DNA of 62,695 nt from Tidjanibacter sp. (lineage in GTDB: Bacteria; Bacteroidota; Bacteroidia; Bacteroidales; Rikenellaceae). Below are positions 60,956 through 62,695 of this stretch, piece after piece. The DNA is taken from contig JAGCJH010000064.1 of assembly GCA_017648105.1 (NCBI GenBank), positions 1 through 62,695 on the forward strand. Reading direction: 5' to 3'. Positions within the stretch are counted from its first letter, which is position 1. Each line of letters starts with the position of its first letter. The translations under genes and the position numbers were made by a program. The notes below the pieces were generated by a model that was given only the letters and a program-made list of their open reading frames with translations, ran no database searches and was not told the origin of the DNA.

Positions 60956-60989
60956 TGTCGTATTGTTTGGGTTGTCTTTTTCGAGAGGA

Positions 60990-60997
60990 CAAATGTA
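60990..60997 (-). promoter_or_regulatory. -7 box before the PfkB kinase gene
   Basis: TACATTTG on the minus strand, 35 nt before the chosen start. Confidence 0.55.
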
Positions 60998-61110
60998 GTG
61001 ATAAATTTGAGAATTTCTGCGACTTCTCATAAAAAGGTGCACCAAAAATTTTCGGTGCGATACTCCGTATCGACTCCACCTGCTCTTTGGCAAACTTATC
61101 GGTCGTCAGT

Positions 61111-61145
61111 CAACAAAAAGAAAAGCGAACTCTCGTGAGTTCACT
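61111..61145 (-). terminator. Terminator overlapping the dtd stop codon
   Basis: On the minus strand AGTGAACTC and GAGTTCGCT pair around ACGA, followed by TTTTCTTTTT. The stem begins in the last codons of dtd. Confidence 0.75.
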
Positions 61146-61590
61146 TTTCTATTGAGTCTATCCAGATTGTCACAGGTCCATCATTTAGCAGTTCGACCTT
61201 CATATCTGCACCGAAGCGCCCGCAGGGTATTGGTTTGCCGATGGCGGTGGAGAGTTTCGACTTGAAGGACTCATAGAGGGGCACCGCTACCGCCTCGCCT
61301 GCGGCGTGGATGTAGCTCGGGCGATTGCCCTTGCGGGTGGCGGCTTGGAGTGTAAATTGGCTCACAACGAGCACCTCGCCATCCACCTGACGCACATCGA
61401 GGTTCATAACTCCTTTTTCGTCATCGAAGATGCGCAGGCAGGAGGTTTTGCGAACGAGATAGTCCACATCCTCCTCGGTGTCGGTTGTCGCCACACCAAC
61501 AAAGACAAGAAGACCCTTGCCAATCTCGGCAACCCTCTCACCCTCAATCGTTACGCTTGCGTGGGAAACACGCTGTATCAGAACTCTCAT
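61141..61590 (-). CDS. dtd: D-aminoacyl-tRNA deacylase
   Basis: Dtd removes D-amino acids from mischarged tRNA. The 149-residue protein has RVLIQRVSHASVTIEGE, the SQFTLQA motif and the cross-subunit NDGPVTI Gly-Pro motif. The length is usual. It lies between polA and its own terminator. Confidence 0.95.
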   Translation of the reverse strand: MRVLIQRVSHASVTIEGERVAEIGKGLLVFVGVATTDTEEDVDYLVRKTSCLRIFDDEKGVMNLDVRQVDGEVLVVSQFTLQAATRKGNRPSYIHAAGEAVAVPLYESFKSKLSTAIGKPIPCGRFGADMKVELLNDGPVTIWIDSIEK

Positions 61591-61611
61591 ATCTCGGTTT
61601 TTCTCTCTAAA

Positions 61612-62388
61612 TTAGTGTGCTTCGAGCCAGTTGTCGCCCTCGCCAACCTCTACCGTTAGAGGCACTCGAAGGGTTGCTGCCCCCTCCATTGCCTCACGCA
61701 AAATCTCCACTACTTGCGCCTTCTCACTCCTCAGCGCATCCACAATGAGTTCATCGTGAACTTGGAGTATCATCTTGGAGCGCAAGCCCTCCTCTTTGAG
61801 TCGGCGAGCCACCTCCGCCATAGCAATCTTGATGATGTCGGCTGCGGAGCCTTGCAGGGGTGCATTTATGGCGTTGCGTTCTGCCAGTGAGCGCACATTG
61901 GCATTTGCGGAGTTAATATCGGGCAGGTAGCGCTTGCGACCAAAGATGGTCTGCACAGACCCACACCCCTTGGCATCACGAATTGTGGTGTCGATATACT
62001 CCTTGATTGCAGGATAGGAACGGAAATATCCCTCGATAATATCCTTCGCCTCGCCCATCGACATATCACCACCCATCCTTTGGCGCAGACCAAAGGCGCT
62101 GATGCCGTAGATGATACCGAAGTTGGCGGTCTTTGCCTTCCTGCGCTCCTCGGGAGTTACCTCCTCGGGGGTCTTGTGGAAGAGTCGTGCAGCAGTATCT
62201 CGGTGGATATCCTCGCCCGAGAGGAAGGCGCCAATCATCGCCTCATCACCACTGGCGTGTGCCATCAGTCGGAGTTCCACCTGTGAGTAGTCGGCAGCCA
62301 GCAAGATGTGCTCCTCATCGGAGGCAACGAACGCCTCACGGATGGGTCTGCCGAGCGCCTCACGAATAGGGATGTTTTGGAGATTGGG
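61612..62388 (-). CDS. polA: DNA polymerase I, C-terminal part (broken upstream)
   Basis: The visible part of about 259 residues is the polymerase core of PolA: PNLQNIPIREALGRPIREAF, then LLAADYSQVELRLMAH with motif A Asp, the O-helix AKTANFGIIYGISAFG, and the motif C region LQVHDELIVDA. The frame is continuous from the stop at 61612 through PNLQNIP. Upstream of about 62388 it no longer matches PolA (the expected TGRLSSxx is absent) and hits a TGA at 62407-62409. The rest of the gene is missing because the sequence changes to foreign DNA, probably an assembly join. Confidence 0.9.
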   Translation of the reverse strand, partial: PNLQNIPIREALGRPIREAFVASDEEHILLAADYSQVELRLMAHASGDEAMIGAFLSGEDIHRDTAARLFHKTPEEVTPEERRKAKTANFGIIYGISAFGLRQRMGGDMSMGEAKDIIEGYFRSYPAIKEYIDTTIRDAKGCGSVQTIFGRKRYLPDINSANANVRSLAERNAINAPLQGSAADIIKIAMAEVARRLKEEGLRSKMILQVHDELIVDALRSEKAQVVEILREAMEGAATLRVPLTVEVGEGDNWLEAH

Positions 62389-62552
62389 ATATTGAAACTC
62401 CGACTCTCATAAGATATGGAGAGCTTACCAACGATGAATTTTTTGTAACAGAAAAGGCGGCAAAAAATGGTATCACCGTCACCAACACCTCAAAAACAGA
62501 ACCCTTGGTAATGCTCAAGCACTTTGCTGAAAATCCTGAGCTTGAAATTTAA
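62382..62552 (+). CDS. C-terminal fragment of an unidentified protein on foreign sequence
   Basis: From the junction onward a plus-strand frame reads DWDIETPTLIRYGEL to a TAA at 62550-62552 without a start in this window. It uses AT-rich codons unlike the neighbours. It appears to be the end of a gene from another genome, probably a Firmicutes. The product was not recognised. Confidence 0.45.
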   Translation, partial: DWDIETPTLIRYGELTNDEFFVTEKAAKNGITVTNTSKTEPLVMLKHFAENPELEI

Positions 62553-62570
62553 ATTTATCTGTGATATAAT
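62542..62570 (+). promoter_or_regulatory. Sigma-70-type promoter in the foreign segment
   Basis: TTGAAA (62542-62547) and TATAAT (62565-62570) are 17 nt apart, a near-consensus sigma-70/sigma-A promoter. Bacteroidota promoters elsewhere in the window do not look like this. Confidence 0.7.
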
Positions 62571-62608
62571 TAAAAAGTAAAATACATGTAAATAAGGAGG
62601 CACTAAAA

Positions 62609-62695
62609 ATGTGGTTCAGCAATTCCTACAGACGACACCTGTGTGATATGCACATAGACGACTGGGACGAAAAATTTCTTTCGGAGATTTCTCCC
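62609..62695 (+). CDS. N-terminal fragment of an unidentified protein (window end)
   Basis: The frame starts at ATG 62609 after a strong Shine-Dalgarno AAGGAGG (62594-62600, eight nt spacing) and runs off the window after 29 residues (MWFSNSYRRHLCDMHIDDWD and on). The beginning is reminiscent of a group of predicted glycosyl hydrolases of Clostridia, but this is a weak memory-based match. The Shine-Dalgarno strength and codon use fit a Firmicutes. Confidence 0.5.
   Translation, partial: MWFSNSYRRHLCDMHIDDWDEKFLSEISP

Noticed and set aside
31197..61070. GCGATAC/GTATCG mini-hairpins at about 31197 and 61053 as a repeat family
   Set aside because: Only two short copies with different surroundings; too little to claim a family.

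Overview
The window reads as a chromosomal stretch of a gut Bacteroidales, most like the Alistipes/Rikenellaceae lineage. The evidence is the many Bacteroidota-type promoters (-7 box TAnnTTTG), the families present (BtuG/BtuB pair, fimbrillin-like lipoproteins, DUF4290, DUF4296, GH109, the EF-G2 paralogue, HU-CCDC81/SPOR protein, NrdJ) and tRNA genes that do not encode CCA. No rRNA operon, complete insertion sequence or CRISPR array was seen. The genus assignment is inference.

Layout. (1) 1-331: the 3' end of a serine recombinase running into a tRNA-Leu(CAA) gene, a probable edge of an integrated element. (2) 550-12012, minus strand: folE, DUF4296 lipoprotein, FtsX/LolE-type permease, rbfA, an outer-membrane protein, an Ig-like lipoprotein, folK, holB, dut, a flippase and rlmN. 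(3) 12307-15958: tRNA-Leu(UAG), a cobalamin riboswitch, btuG and btuB. (4) 15987-23530: nitroreductase, HAD phosphatase, rdgB, an NtrC-like regulator with a degenerate receiver, DUF4290, a thioredoxin-fold lipoprotein without CXXC, lpxH, thyA and folA. (5) 23706-24190: initiator tRNA followed by a copy of its own 3' end and repeated hairpins. (6) 24250-40324: two envelope proteins, a DHH phosphoesterase, EF-G2, GH109, lipA-lipB-recJ, two beta-barrels, corA, a short MqnA-like protein and dipeptidyl peptidase III. (7) 40384-46330: M23 peptidase, ispD, PH-like protein, lpxK, two tandem purine nucleoside phosphorylases and ssb. (8) 46391-52619: gtrA, uvrB, tRNA-Arg(CCG), HTH/S24-like regulator, histidine kinase, lgt and an HU/SPOR protein. 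(9) 52698-61590: two fimbrillin-like lipoproteins carrying starch-binding-like modules, nrdJ, folB, a PfkB kinase and dtd. (10) 61612-about 62388: the 3' part of polA, broken by an abrupt change to AT-rich sequence with Firmicutes-style signals, most likely an assembly chimera.

Themes. Folate, thymidylate and deoxynucleotide genes recur (folE, folK, folB, folA, thyA, dut, rdgB, nrdJ, two PNPs). Cobalamin import under a riboswitch occurs in the same window as the B12-dependent ribonucleotide reductase. Lipid A and envelope genes (lpxH, lpxK, lgt, flippase, LolE-like permease, porins) form another group.

The strongest undescribed-looking signal is in the spacers. A two-hairpin element begins right after the stop codon of three unrelated genes (folE, EF-G2, nrdJ), with paired base changes that keep the stem. 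A second repeat fills the whole stop-to-start spacer of two unrelated gene pairs (ispD/PH protein and uvrB/gtrA) and contains a 9-bp tandem unit whose number varies. A third motif, AAATAAGGTACATTT, recurs singly, as direct repeats, as an inverted repeat and once inside btuB. All coordinates and motifs were read by eye from the sequence; no database search was run.
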